From Helianthus annuus (Eukaryota > Streptophyta > Magnoliopsida > Asterales > Asteraceae), in assembly GCF_002127325.2 (NCBI RefSeq), contig NC_035448.2:59635577-59699576 (forward strand): 64,000 nucleotides of DNA. The letters are read 5' to 3'. The notes under the pieces were generated by a model. That model was not told where the DNA came from. It saw only the letters and a program-made list of their open reading frames with translations, and ran no database searches. A program made the position numbers and the translations under genes. Below, one piece after another: positions 54,350-64,000 of the stretch; the first letter of the stretch is position 1; every line of letters begins with the position of its first letter.

Positions 54350-55796
54350 TCTGCATGAAATGCTCGATCGTGATCAGCACAAGCTGCAAGTTATACCGAC
54401 ACCACAAGGTGTCGCAAAGAATGAAACAATTCAATAATAGGGGTGATCGAACAAGTATCACCTGTGTTTTGCAGTCAATTGAAAACGCGATGAAGTAAAT
54501 ATGAAAATTTGTTTCTAACAACATCATAGGATTTTCAATTGAAATTTGAACATCAAAGAAATAATGTTTTCGATCGAAGACGAAGAAGCAATGAATATCG
54601 CAAAACATTCGATCGATGTTGAAAGGACCGTTAGTAGGTACACCAGAATATAAAAATGAATTTGTGTACCATTGTCTTAACACACGATTGTGTTAAGACT
54701 GCAGTAATATGATAAACCAAGGCGGACTTAAAGCAAATCCGTAAATAAATATTTAAATCCGTGCATGAGATGTGTAAACGAGATTAGCGCAAGCTTCAAA
54801 TAAGTGAAAATACCACCACAAGGTGTCGAAATCAACAAACAATTTAATGGAGTCGAATGCCAGACAAGTTTACTTCGACTCGGAACAAATGAAACACTTG
54901 TTAAAACGAATTTTGAATATGATGCTCCCAATACATCATATGATACTCTGAAGTGAATATGTGTAATGGACAAGTTCAAACAATTGAATTTGATTTCGGC
55001 GCAAGCTGAAAATAAATACATGTATCAACAAGAAAACTTTCGGCATGGTCGCAACGAAAACCATGTATGTAACTTGAAAAGAAAAGAAATTCCAAGAGAA
55101 TGTGTTGACTGGATAACAAAGGAGCCAACAATTGCAATAATGCGGGTCATTCGAATCACAAATCAATAATTAGGTTTAGCGAAACAATATTTGAACTTTG
55201 ATGAAACGCTTATTTGAAACGAAACCACATGCGCAACAAACGATGCATGTGTAACATATGAATTCTCAAGAAATGAATCAAATGAATATTCGCTATACTG
55301 AAAGAAATGACCGTGATACAATGACCATTATGAGGAGTAGAGATACGAAAATCTACTCAGTAAATGCGAAAGTCAAAATTTCAATACAAGAAATTTAAGG
55401 ACTTTACCTGGGGTTTTATGTGATGACCGGTTGTTAGTTGACATTACCATGGAATGTCGAACGTAGCGTATTCGTCGTTATGAGTTAAGGGGAAAGCGGA
55501 GACATACGTCTTCTCCTTAGCGTATTTTGTGTCGTCTGCAGGACCGCGTGCCAAACTGCCGCTTCCTGATCGATACTTTTTCGTGCTGACAGGATTAGCA
55601 TCATCGCCGAAATGCTCCACAGTGTCTTCTTGGTGACTTCACCTCGTAAGCCGTATGTGACGTACTTCAACCTCCGTTGACGTATAGCTTATGTTTCACG
55701 TATATCTGTGCACTAGCGTTTCGTTCCGCGTAGAATGTGATGTACTCCGTCATCCGTTGAAGTAAAATTTGAGTTCCATGTATTCTCGTGCACTAG
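54350..55796 (-). other. Element 5 internal region, right part
   Basis: Degenerate, no recognised domain. Contains CGACACC-ACAA-GGTGTCG hairpin (about 54398-54415), a near repeat of it at about 54810, and a two-copy repeat of about 80 bp ending GTGCACTAG (about 55660-55796). Confidence 0.4.
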
Positions 55797-56585
55797 GTAG
55801 GACATTTTAGGAATCAATGTCCAAATGAGAAGAAAGAAGTTAACGCTGCAGTAGACCACTCAGATGATGATGATGTTTTGATCTGTAGTGTGGAGAGCAG
55901 TGTGGATTCCTGGGTTATGGATTCGGGTGCTTCATTTCATGCTACCCACAGCAGTAAAGCACTGCGAAATCTGAAAGAAGGTGCTTTTGGTAAGGTAAGA
56001 CTGGCGAACGATGAGGTTCTTGATGTGACGAGCATGGGTGACTTAGATCTGAAGACTCCATTCGGTTCATGGACTTTGAAGGATGTCCGGGTAATTCCAA
56101 GTCTGAAGAAACAGTTGATTTCTGTTGGGCAGTTGGATGAACATGGGCACAAGGTTAAGTTCAAGAATGGGCAGTGGAAGGTTCTAAAGGGAAATCTAGT
56201 CGTAGCTCGAGGAAAGAAATGGGGTTCACTATATATGGTCAGTTTACCGTCTGAGGGAGTAACCGTCCCAGTTCAGAAGAAGACCAAGATCCGGTTCACA
56301 GAATCCCGTGGGCAGAAGAAGGTTTGCTTTGCAGATGGTAATCCAGAGTCACAGGTCAGATTCAGGATGAACGTGCTGGGAAAGGTTCAAGGAAACCAGT
56401 CAGGGGCATTCGTGGCAGTGGGAGCACGGGAAGTGCTTCAGCCAGAGTTACCAGACGACAGTGGGTTAAGAGAACCAGTATTCCAGCTGTTAAAGTCTCT
56501 CCAGTTGATAATCTGCTTTATTCGGAGAGTGTTTGTTCTCGGAATGTTCAAGGATCGGGCAGTTCGTGTCAGTGGGAGCCGATAG
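55797..56585 (+). pseudogene. Copia Gag knuckle remnant and protease, then Pol tail
   Basis: Opens with GHFRNQCPNEKK (second half of a zinc knuckle). The aspartic protease follows, with WVMDSGASFHAT as the catalytic motif. After GSLYMV the sequence jumps to a Lys/Arg-rich tail (VQKKTKIRF, GQKKVCFAD) instead of the GAG-pre-integrase domain. Integrase, RT and RNase H are absent. The frame ends at 56585. The stretch to 56780 resembles the C-terminal end of Copia Pol in other frames (from memory). Confidence 0.75.
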
Positions 56586-56780
56586 GAACAGAGAATGGGT
56601 CAAGGGCAGACTTAGCCATGACTGATATATTGGAGCTAACGGAAGCTTCAACGGGCCTTCAGGATAATTGAAGAGAAGGCCGGGTAACTAGGAAGGAGCT
56701 AAGATCAAAAGTTTTTACAGAAAGACAGATGCACAGTTGAAGCACAGGTGAAGATTATCCCGTGGTTTCAAGTGGGAGAT

Positions 56781-57118
56781 TGTTGAGTATGAAGCCACTT
56801 GATCAAGTGGATATCAGAAAAGCTTTTCTGATCAAAGGATAAGAGGATAAGAAGACAGGGTTATCCAATCTTCTCTGTTCCCCATCATTCCCAGATCATG
56901 TTTGTGACTTTCTTTCTCTTTCTTCAATCTCTATATAAGAGATTCATTTGTATTGTAAACTTTGTATCTCACCAAAAAAAATAAACTCCCAGTTACCCGT
57001 GGACGTAGGTCAGTTTAGAACGAACCACGTAAATCCTTATGTTTTTTATTGTGGCAGATTGTGTGAGATCAGAGTGCGTGTGATCCGAGTTCGTGTGTGA
57101 GAGCGTTCGATCCTAACA
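56781..57118 (+). repeat. Element 4, 3' LTR (338 bp)
   Basis: TGTTGAGTAT...CCTAACA, directly after PPT TCAAGTGGGAGAT. Contains CTATATAAGAGAT. The first 30 bp includes the palindrome CCACTTGATCAAGTGG (56796-56811), which is missing from the truncated 5' LTR. Confidence 0.9.
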
Positions 57119-57248
57119 GAACCTAGGTCCATCCGCCCAAAGCGTGGACTCACATGTACCTACTTTATGAAGAGTACGTGTGTGTTAAGAGTGAAATTAC
57201 ATGATGTACCTACTCCATGTGGAGGTGTCAGACAACACTTAATTTCTT

Positions 57249-57765
57249 CCCCCTGGCCTTGAGGATGTTGTTTGACTTCCATTTGTCGTGGATTCGTTGC
57301 AGTTCTTCGTTTTCGGACAGTTGAAGGATGGCGGTTGATAGGTCCACTTCTAGATGAGAGTCTCTCTGGGATGCCTAGTTGAATTTTTTTAAGTGAAACA
57401 AAATAATTTTCAACTTATAATTAATATGAATCCATAAATTTTTTCTATAAAAGTATTCTGGTAACATTAAACTTCACAAAAAAACTAAATACGTTCTGAA
57501 AATAAATGGCTCAAAGTTTATAAAAAAATCCAAATGCAAATTGAAGTTGAGTTTGACCTCAGAAGTCAAGCTTTGACTTTTTAATCAAACAAACAAGGAA
57601 TTAAAAGAGTAACTTACAAAGGCCCAACCAACCGCTTTTAGTGAACTCGACCAACAATCCGGAACTCGCACTTGGTGTAAGTAACGCATGAACAACTCCC
57701 AACAATGGCAGCCACACCACCGCCTTTAAGACCTAAACGAAGCGCATTTGCACACTCTTCCTCAC
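57249..57765 (-). pseudogene. Glutamate receptor-like (GLR) gene fragment
   Basis: Two exon-like pieces on the minus strand. The first (about 57618-57765) reads LKGGGVAAIVGS, then CEFRIVG and a frame-broken EFTKSGW, ending at a GTAAGTT donor. The second (about 57249-57374) reads [20 protein letters not shown] and then [12 protein letters not shown]. This matches the end of the ligand-binding domain of plant GLR channels (from memory: [30 protein letters not shown]). The pore and transmembrane exons are absent and frames are broken, so it is a relic. Confidence 0.75.
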
Positions 57766-58048
57766 ATCTCATTGGTTTGATCCTAGATTCAGCAATTTGA
57801 AGATCTCGAACGACGCAAAAATCCCATCTTGAACTCCAATCGGCTCGTTACCAGATGTCAAACTATCTATCTATCTATCCCTTCAATACGCGATGTCAGT
57901 TGTTGTACTGTGAGGATTGATGTCAAACTGGTAGTTGATAATCAACACTACAAACAGCCACAAGATCCGTCCCAACGTGTTCTCTCCTGCATATAGAAAA
58001 ATCGCGATTAAAACTGTTCATCTTTGATGGTGTAGTCAAGATATGTAC
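57766..58048. other. Intergenic DNA
   Basis: Nothing recognised apart from a short CTAT run at about 57865-57879. Confidence 0.4.
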
Positions 58049-58736
58049 TTAGGCTATCTCCATCCACAACCTTTTTCAACCCAACCTTTTAATAAAAAAC
58101 TAATTTCTCTCTCTTCCACCTACACAACCCAACCCAACCCACTTCAACCTTTTATTCACATTCACAACCCAACCTTTAAAACATTTTTTATTAAATATAT
58201 ATTTTTATGCTTATTATTTATTCATAAATGTGTTAAAAATAATTACAATTAATATTTTCATTTGAAACCGATTTGTTTTAAAAGCAAAATAAATAACAAC
58301 AATATAAGAATTTTTTTAATAAAAAACACATACATTCATCAAACACAGTTAATAAAAATGACACTTTGTTTTTTATAAAAAAAATTAATTAAAAATATAT
58401 TTTTTTTTGAATGAACTCGGTTTTTGATAAAATTTATATCGATATGTACACAAAAAAAAAATTAAACAACACTGTGTTTTCAGATTTTTTTAATAATTAA
58501 ATACTAAAAAGTTACTAAAGAAAATCATGTTTTAGCTAGAATGAATTGTTATAAAACTAAAATAAAAAACATAATTATAAAAGAACCAATCATAAGCTAA
58601 CATGTGGCATTGTTAAAATAATAAAAAAAATCAACAACCAAGGTTGTTGGCTCAACTTGGTCGTGGCTAAATATGTTTTTTTTTTCACTTTTTGGTAACC
58701 AACTCATCTTAAAAGTCACCGATAGGTGTAGCCTTA
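58049..58736. mobile_element. Tourist-like MITE (682 bp) with TTA TSD
   Basis: The insert 58052-58733 is flanked by TTA on both sides. The left end is GGCTATCTCCATCC and the right end is the complement of GGCTACACCTATCG, nine of 14 matching. The first 120 bp has repeated CAACCCAACC(TT). TSD and GG-start TIR fit PIF/Harbinger MITEs. Confidence 0.65.
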
Positions 58737-58949
58737 TAGTCAAATGGAAGAAAAATAAACTATAGCATATGCAACCAACATAGAGCTTGTGAATACGTAT
58801 AAATAATGATACTGTAAGCCACTTGGTATCCACCTCGGTATAAATAAAAAATGATACGTATAAATAAGTGTATACTAAAACGTCAAGAAAAAAAAAAGAA
58901 TCAAAAAGTTTTAAGTTTAAAATAATTATGTTTATATAATACTATGTTA

Positions 58950-59381
58950 GACCCCGTGTATTACACGGGTTGAATAAATGTAATTTTATATAGTAAATTA
59001 AAACAATTATTCTTTAAAAATCTCGTTTATTACACGGGTTGAACAAATGTAATTTTATATATTAAATAATAAAAAAATTATATCTCTAAGAACCTCATGT
59101 ATTGTACTGTATTGTACTGAATAAATGTAATTTTATATACCAAATAATAAAAACCCGTGTATTGTACGGATTGAATAAATCTAAATATATATACTAAATA
59201 ATAAAAAAAGTTATATCTTTAAAAACACTGTGTATTACACGGGTTAAATAAATGTAATATTGTAACCTTGTATATTACACGGGTTGGATAAATGTAATTT
59301 TATAAACTAAATAATAAAAAAATTATATCTTTATAAAGCTCGTGTATTATACGGTTGAATAAATCTAATTATATATACTAA
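58950..59381 (-). repeat. Seven tandem 60-75-bp units containing a CCGTGTATTACACGG hairpin
   Basis: Each unit has a variant of CCCGTGTATTACACGGG followed by TTGAATAAATGTAATTTTAT and an A-rich spacer. Units start at about 58953, 59024, 59095, 59153, 59228, 59267 and 59339. Confidence 0.8.
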
Positions 59382-60300
59382 ATCATCATCATCATCATAC
59401 TCAGTAAATCCCACAAATAAAAAGTTAAGGTAGGATCTGAGGAGAGTAAGATGTAGAGCCTGATTTCAGTAAGACCCCCGACTCGATAGTAGTTTTGCAT
59501 CAAGCTTTGGACACAAGGCACATAACACTCAGCAATCGGGACAAAGACCGATTAGTGCATGTTCCCTTTTGTCTTTCTGCTATCAACGCCACCACATGAT
59601 GATGATGCATGATTAACCGCCTGCTTCTTTTAACGTTATTTTCACAAATTTAGTGAAATAACGTTAAAATTAGTGCAATTTCACTTTTGCTCTCCGAGCG
59701 TCTACATATATACACATTATTAAAAGTTAGATTAGATTATATATGAAATTAAGTGTATAACAAAAAGTCTTTATGAATTTCACTATAGAATTAATTGGAA
59801 TCCTTTATTAAAAGTAGGTTAGATTATATCTGGGCTTATATGTGTGAGTAATTGTGATTATTGAATAGTTGAATTTTGAGGGTTTTAAAATATGAATTTG
59901 ATTATGATAGATTATATTTTAGTTTTACAACTTCTAGAATGATTGAATCAAATAAAAGGATTATGATTTCCTAGAAACAAAAATAACTGAGTTTTTTTTT
60001 TTCTGATCATTTTGAACATGAGCAAATAGAACGATAGCATCTTAATAAAAAAAATAACTAATTACAAATGTGAAACCCAATAATTTTACTTCTGTCCCAT
60101 TTGAACGGAAAAGATAAGTACAAATTAAATTTAAAAAAAAACAATAAGAAAATAAGAGATAGAATAATCGATATTTTTTTTTTTCATAAAATAAGAGATA
60201 AGGGTAAACTAAATAAAAAAAGTGTTAATTTGGTAAATAATAATATTAAGTATGAAAAGGTAGGAAAATACAAATGTAGACATCTTCAATGAATGACACG
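59382..60300. other. AT-rich interior of the Helitron candidate
   Basis: A (TCA)n run at about 59385-59399, followed by CTCAGTAAATCCCACAAATA and AAGTTAAGGTAGGATCTGAG, which I recognise as a dispersed non-coding repeat common in some plants (memory only). No gene. Confidence 0.4.
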
Positions 60301-60388
60301 TGTCTAAAATCATGTTTCTTTTATTATATAGTATAGATATACACATGATTGCGGTAGCGACATCTCAAGCATCATTTAATTATTTTAA

Positions 60389-60972
60389 CTAGGGTGTTTG
60401 ACCGCGCCTTGCGGCGGTACAATATCGCGAGGATTAGATCGGTATCAGTTTGTTTCCTTATAGTACTGGTACGACACACTTGCACTAAGTATAAAAATCA
60501 ACACGTGTTTGACATCAATCGAAACGATAAAAATAAACACCGGTGCCGGCACCAATGTTCGAATGGTATCGATCGGTTCAGATCGTCACGGTACTGGTAC
60601 TGGTATCAATATTCATATACCGTCACAGACAAATTTGTAGAAGTCGAAATTATCTAAACCTAAAACAGTAAAATGAATATAGGTACCGGTATTGAAAATT
60701 ATATTTTCTATATGGTTCCATTGTTAAACATGAAGCCATAAAAATGAATACAACTACCGTTACTGGTCTTGTTTGGTACGGTATTGTAGCGATATGATGT
60801 CAGTTTACCGAAAGCAAAACACAATAAAGTTAAATATCGGCATCAATGACAAATGTTGTTTGAAAAAAAAAACATAGAACGCAAGTTATTATGGAAAAAT
60901 CAAATTATGAATAAGATTATATTAAATAAATGAATAAATACTTCAATTTATCATCGGCTTCGGTTTGGTTAG
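60389..60972 (-). repeat. 3' end of a Helitron-like family and its body, cut by an LTR
   Basis: On the minus strand a CGCC-GCAA-GGCG hairpin precedes CCTAG then T (60389-60392), a valid 3' terminus. The body (GGTACCGGT, GGTATCGATCGG motifs) repeats the order seen at 21196-21560. It is truncated at the LTR start 60973. Confidence 0.45.
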
Positions 60973-63900
60973 TGTCACACCCCGAATTTCCACGTGTCAC
61001 CGGTGGGCCCGGTGGGGGTAACGTGACGTAGTTGATAACATCATAGTCAAACAACACAATATATATATGCACAGCGGAAGCAGAAATAGATTCATTTCAA
61101 CTTTACATAAACGTAATATTTAATATCACAAGTAGTTGAAACGGATCCACAGGCGGATCAAATAAAATAAGATAAATGTTCAACAGACTTTAGACGCCTA
61201 GAACTTGCAAGATTCCTTACTAACGCCCTGAGCAGCTTCCAGCCTATTACGTACTTGTACCTGTCACTTAGACTTTGGAAAATACGTCAGTTTTCACTGG
61301 TAAATACACTCAACTGACTCATTTGAAAAGAGTTTATGAAAATTGGTTTAGGCGCACAAGGCACAAAACTATTTTGACACTCGATTAAGTTGCACAAGGC
61401 AAGATTAATCTTTTATACTTGGGACAAACTATATCTCATGTTATCAGTTTTACATAACTTGCTCTACATGCGGGGCCCGGTCCTATGCCGGTTCAAGATT
61501 AACCGACACACCACTATTCCCTTATTGGGAATCCCTTATTGGGTATAATCAATTAATAGCATAAAGCATCTGTCAGGTGTATGCCTACACCCCGTGCTTA
61601 GGTCGTGGCCATTGCATTTAATGAGTCAAGGATATCCAGGACACGGTCGCATTAACCCCCAATGTTTCAGTCAAGCAATACGAATTAAAACAGGTTATTT
61701 GAATTTCCCGACACATTGGTCTTCGAATCCCATACCTGACCATGCGGTATTTATATTACCGTATCCCAAGCCCGTAATAGGGAAAATAAGTTAAGAGTAT
61801 TTACCTGAGCTAGCTCCTGTCTTAAATAGCAAGAATTATAATAACTCAGCCGTATTCACTTAAGTAAGCGTAGGTTCAATTTACCGGAAGGCTCTAGTCT
61901 GGAACGATGGTATAAATAACCAATTAGAATACTAACGGGTCTTTAATTAAGCCTAAGCTTAGACCGGTTAGTTTTAAGGAAATATACGGTTCAAGCGCAC
62001 GATTAAGCGAAGACCGGATAGAACGTGATTTGGACCCGACAAGTTTGAATACTTGTATAATATGGGTATACGAAATACATTCTGGATTTTGAAATAAAAA
62101 TGATAACGTTTGACCCGTTTCGGTCAATTTATGCAAACTAGTTACATACACCGAACCGAGCGCTAAAAGAGCGTTACGGGTAGGCAAAAGAGTCATATGC
62201 AAGTTCCCTGAGATAATATGCTTCTAATATGATATTATATCAGTAAGTTATGTTCTATATTGCCCGGAATAATTTTTAAACCCAATTTATGCCTTAGAAG
62301 GGCATTTTGGTCATTTAAAAGATAATAAAAGAGTAAAATTAGAAATCTGAGTTTCGGGTCTGGTTCATACAGTAAATATACTTAATATAACATATTATAT
62401 CAGTAGGTAAAAGTCTTATATGTTAAAAATAAGCATAACGCTTACTATGCGTTAAAAACGCTAAAAATGCGATTTAAAGGCGTTTCCGGGTTTTCAAAGG
62501 AGAGCTGAGATTTTTATATTTCCAGAATACTTAAAATAATTTATTTAACATATAAAATCAGTAGAAAAAGGTTTCGGGTCAAAAGGATGTGTAAAACTCA
62601 TTTTATGGCTTAAACGGTCAAAACCGACATAAGCCGAAATGACTAGGCGATCTAGGATCCGTTCAGCCAAAAATTAATTAAAAATCATCAAAATTCCCAG
62701 AATATTATATTACTTCTGTTGGTAAAGAGTTTCGTATCAAAACGTGGCCAGAAACGGGTTCTACGCGAAAAGGACCGTTTATGTAAATTTATAATATAGT
62801 TTTACGCTAATGGCCATAACTCAAAATCTGGACCACCAACTGATCCGAAATTTTCGGTGCAAGTTTATATATTAGAAGTAAAGATTTCTACTCTTTCACT
62901 TTTCCAAAAATCACGTTTTATATCAAAAAGGGCAAAATAGTCAACTTTTAAGCATAATCGGAAACATGCAAATGAATCGGCTAAGTATAGACTCAAGCAA
63001 CAAAATTCCAGAGAGTTTTACAAAAATAGAAATGGTCAAAAATACTCTCCAATACAGATCTCAAACATGCATGTACGAATCCGAATCGATAGTCTACGAA
63101 ATAGTCGTTTTACAAGACTTTCGGTTCCGATTCGTATCTATACTAAAGATTGTCGAGTTGATCATTGTAAAACACATTCTTATATTCATTATAAAGCTAT
63201 TCATGATGATCAAACAGATTGCATGTCCTTTACATTCCTATTTAAGCTATTTTTCACAAAAACCATTTCTGTTGACTTTTTAAGAAAGCCTTTGACTCGA
63301 CAATTAGCATGCAATAAGTGGGAATCAGAAAATACCCTTTTGAGGGTTTGTTTCCCACATAATTACCAACATATATCTGGTTTCAATTTGAGAAATGACT
63401 GAGTAAAACTCGCTTAATCAGAAAGTCAAAGCATAAGAACAATAGTTTGACTTTTAGAAATTAATCGATGCAAGAACGAATTAGAGACTGAATTAGGAGC
63501 TTACAAAGGTCCTATTGATGCTTAGTTAATACTAGGATGTTGCCTTGTCGTTCAGATTTGCTCCAGAAAGTTGCCTTGAATGTTCTTGAGAGTTGAGAGC
63601 TCTTGATCACAAAGGAAATGCCCAAGAAATGAGCTCTTTGATCAATATATGGGGGAATTTAGAGGTTACTGTAGTAGTAGGCATGCATGCAATTTAATTG
63701 GAGCAAATGGAGGTGTTGCAAGCTGGTTAGCACTCAGATTCGGACCCAAATTACCCAAATTCGCGATTTCTGCACCTGGCAGTCCCACGCGGCCCGCCTG
63801 GGTATGTCCAGGCGGGTCGCCTGACCCTCTGATCAGCCAAATAACTTTCATTTTTGGCAGATTTGGTCCCTGGACTTGAACGCGATGATTCGGCTACTTA

Positions 63901-64000
63901 ATTTGACCCGTAAACCCCCAAACTTGGTTTTTAAGAACCTTAGGACTTTTACCAACATGGAAATGTCCTCGGAACATTTTGCGCTCAACCGAAAAGCCCT
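60973..64000. repeat. LTR of family B (copy 2), cut by window end
   Basis: Starts TGTCACACCCCGAATTTCC and follows the solo LTR at 51091 through its length (GGTGGGCCCGGTGGGGG, CACAGCGGAAGCA, AATACGTCAGTTT.CACTGGTAAATACA and more). Whether internal element sequence follows is outside the window. The 5 bp before it are GTTAG. Confidence 0.8.

Larger units (their letters stand above)
48148..57118 (+). mobile_element. Element 4: internally deleted Copia element with nested insertions
   Basis: LTRs are 48148-48453 (missing its first about 35 bp) and 56781-57118 (338 bp, TGTTGAGTAT...GATCCTAACA). PBS ACTGGTATCAGAGC follows the first and PPT TCAAGTGGGAGAT precedes the second. Inside are a gag N-terminus, a protease with DSGASFHAT, and the Pol tail, but no integrase, RT or RNase H. 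A gypsy remnant and a solo LTR (49493-55796) lie in gag. No TSD is found because the left end is lost. Confidence 0.85.
58947..60337 (-). mobile_element. Probable Helitron, minus strand
   Basis: Read on the minus strand, the 5' end is A|TCTATACTATATAATAAAAG with GACACGTGTCAT shortly after, the same layout as the Helitron at 21737. The 3' end is CCCGTGTAATACACGGGG followed by TCTAA, a hairpin plus CTRR; the next base is C rather than T, so the exact 3' edge is uncertain. No Rep/helicase is present. Confidence 0.5.

Noticed and set aside
1..64000. rRNA or tRNA genes, or organelle DNA insertions
   Set aside because: None recognised by eye on either strand; the tRNA-like matches are primer-binding sites or a SINE A-box.

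Overview
The window is nuclear DNA of a flowering plant, and most of it is transposable elements nested in one another. Evidence for a plant: Ty3/gypsy chromovirus-like and Copia proteins, tRNA-iMet primer sites (TGGTATCAGAGCC), Helitrons with A|TC...CTRR|T ends, PIF/Harbinger, hAT and Mutator-type elements, and degraded pieces of plant TFB1, DmX-like WD40 and glutamate-receptor-like genes. The gag/pol wording resembles Asteraceae elements as I remember them; that is inference and no search was run.

Layout. 1-6199: fragments of gypsy family A: a partial gag, a 2449-bp LTR used on both sides, a second LTR fragment and an inverted LTR copy. 6200-7413: gene-poor. 7419-16651: a nearly complete gypsy element (element 1, minus strand, 2067-bp LTRs, TSD GGGTT). 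It is young but carries a deletion in integrase. 17458-18000: a single-exon RING-H2 protein, the only convincing intact host gene. 18186-20436: a PIF/Harbinger-like element carrying a broken Myb/SANT ORF1. 20817-21035: a TATA box followed by a 48-bp near-perfect foldback. 21737-27021: a Helitron that has picked up pieces of a TFIIH subunit gene (TFB1) and a DmX/Rabconnectin-3-like gene.

27023-30413 and 40246-40639: a tandem duplication carrying two small MITEs and (AAT)n tracts. Element 2 (30414-40240, TSD CAAGT), an older and heavily broken relative of element 1, is inserted in its second copy. 40652-48147: a family A LTR split by element 3 (41095-46671, TSD GTATG), a non-autonomous LTR element with an Asp-type primer site that encodes only a zinc-knuckle Gag-like protein. 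48148-57118: an internally deleted Copia element whose gag is interrupted by another gypsy remnant, which is itself interrupted by a 3254-bp solo LTR (TSD ACTAG). 57249-57765: a glutamate-receptor-like pseudogene. 58052-58733: a Tourist-like MITE. 58947-60337: a probable minus-strand Helitron with seven tandem copies of its 3' hairpin unit. 60973-64000: a second LTR of the solo-LTR family, cut by the window end.

Order of events by nesting and by-eye LTR divergence: the tandem duplication and the family A LTR are oldest, then element 2, while elements 1 and 3 are the youngest. The most unusual points are a conserved gag intron holding an identical hairpin in elements 1 and 2, a fossil LTR/PPT junction that now encodes the Pol C-terminus, the two-gene Helitron, the promoter-plus-foldback locus, and different arrays of short palindromes inside the LTRs.
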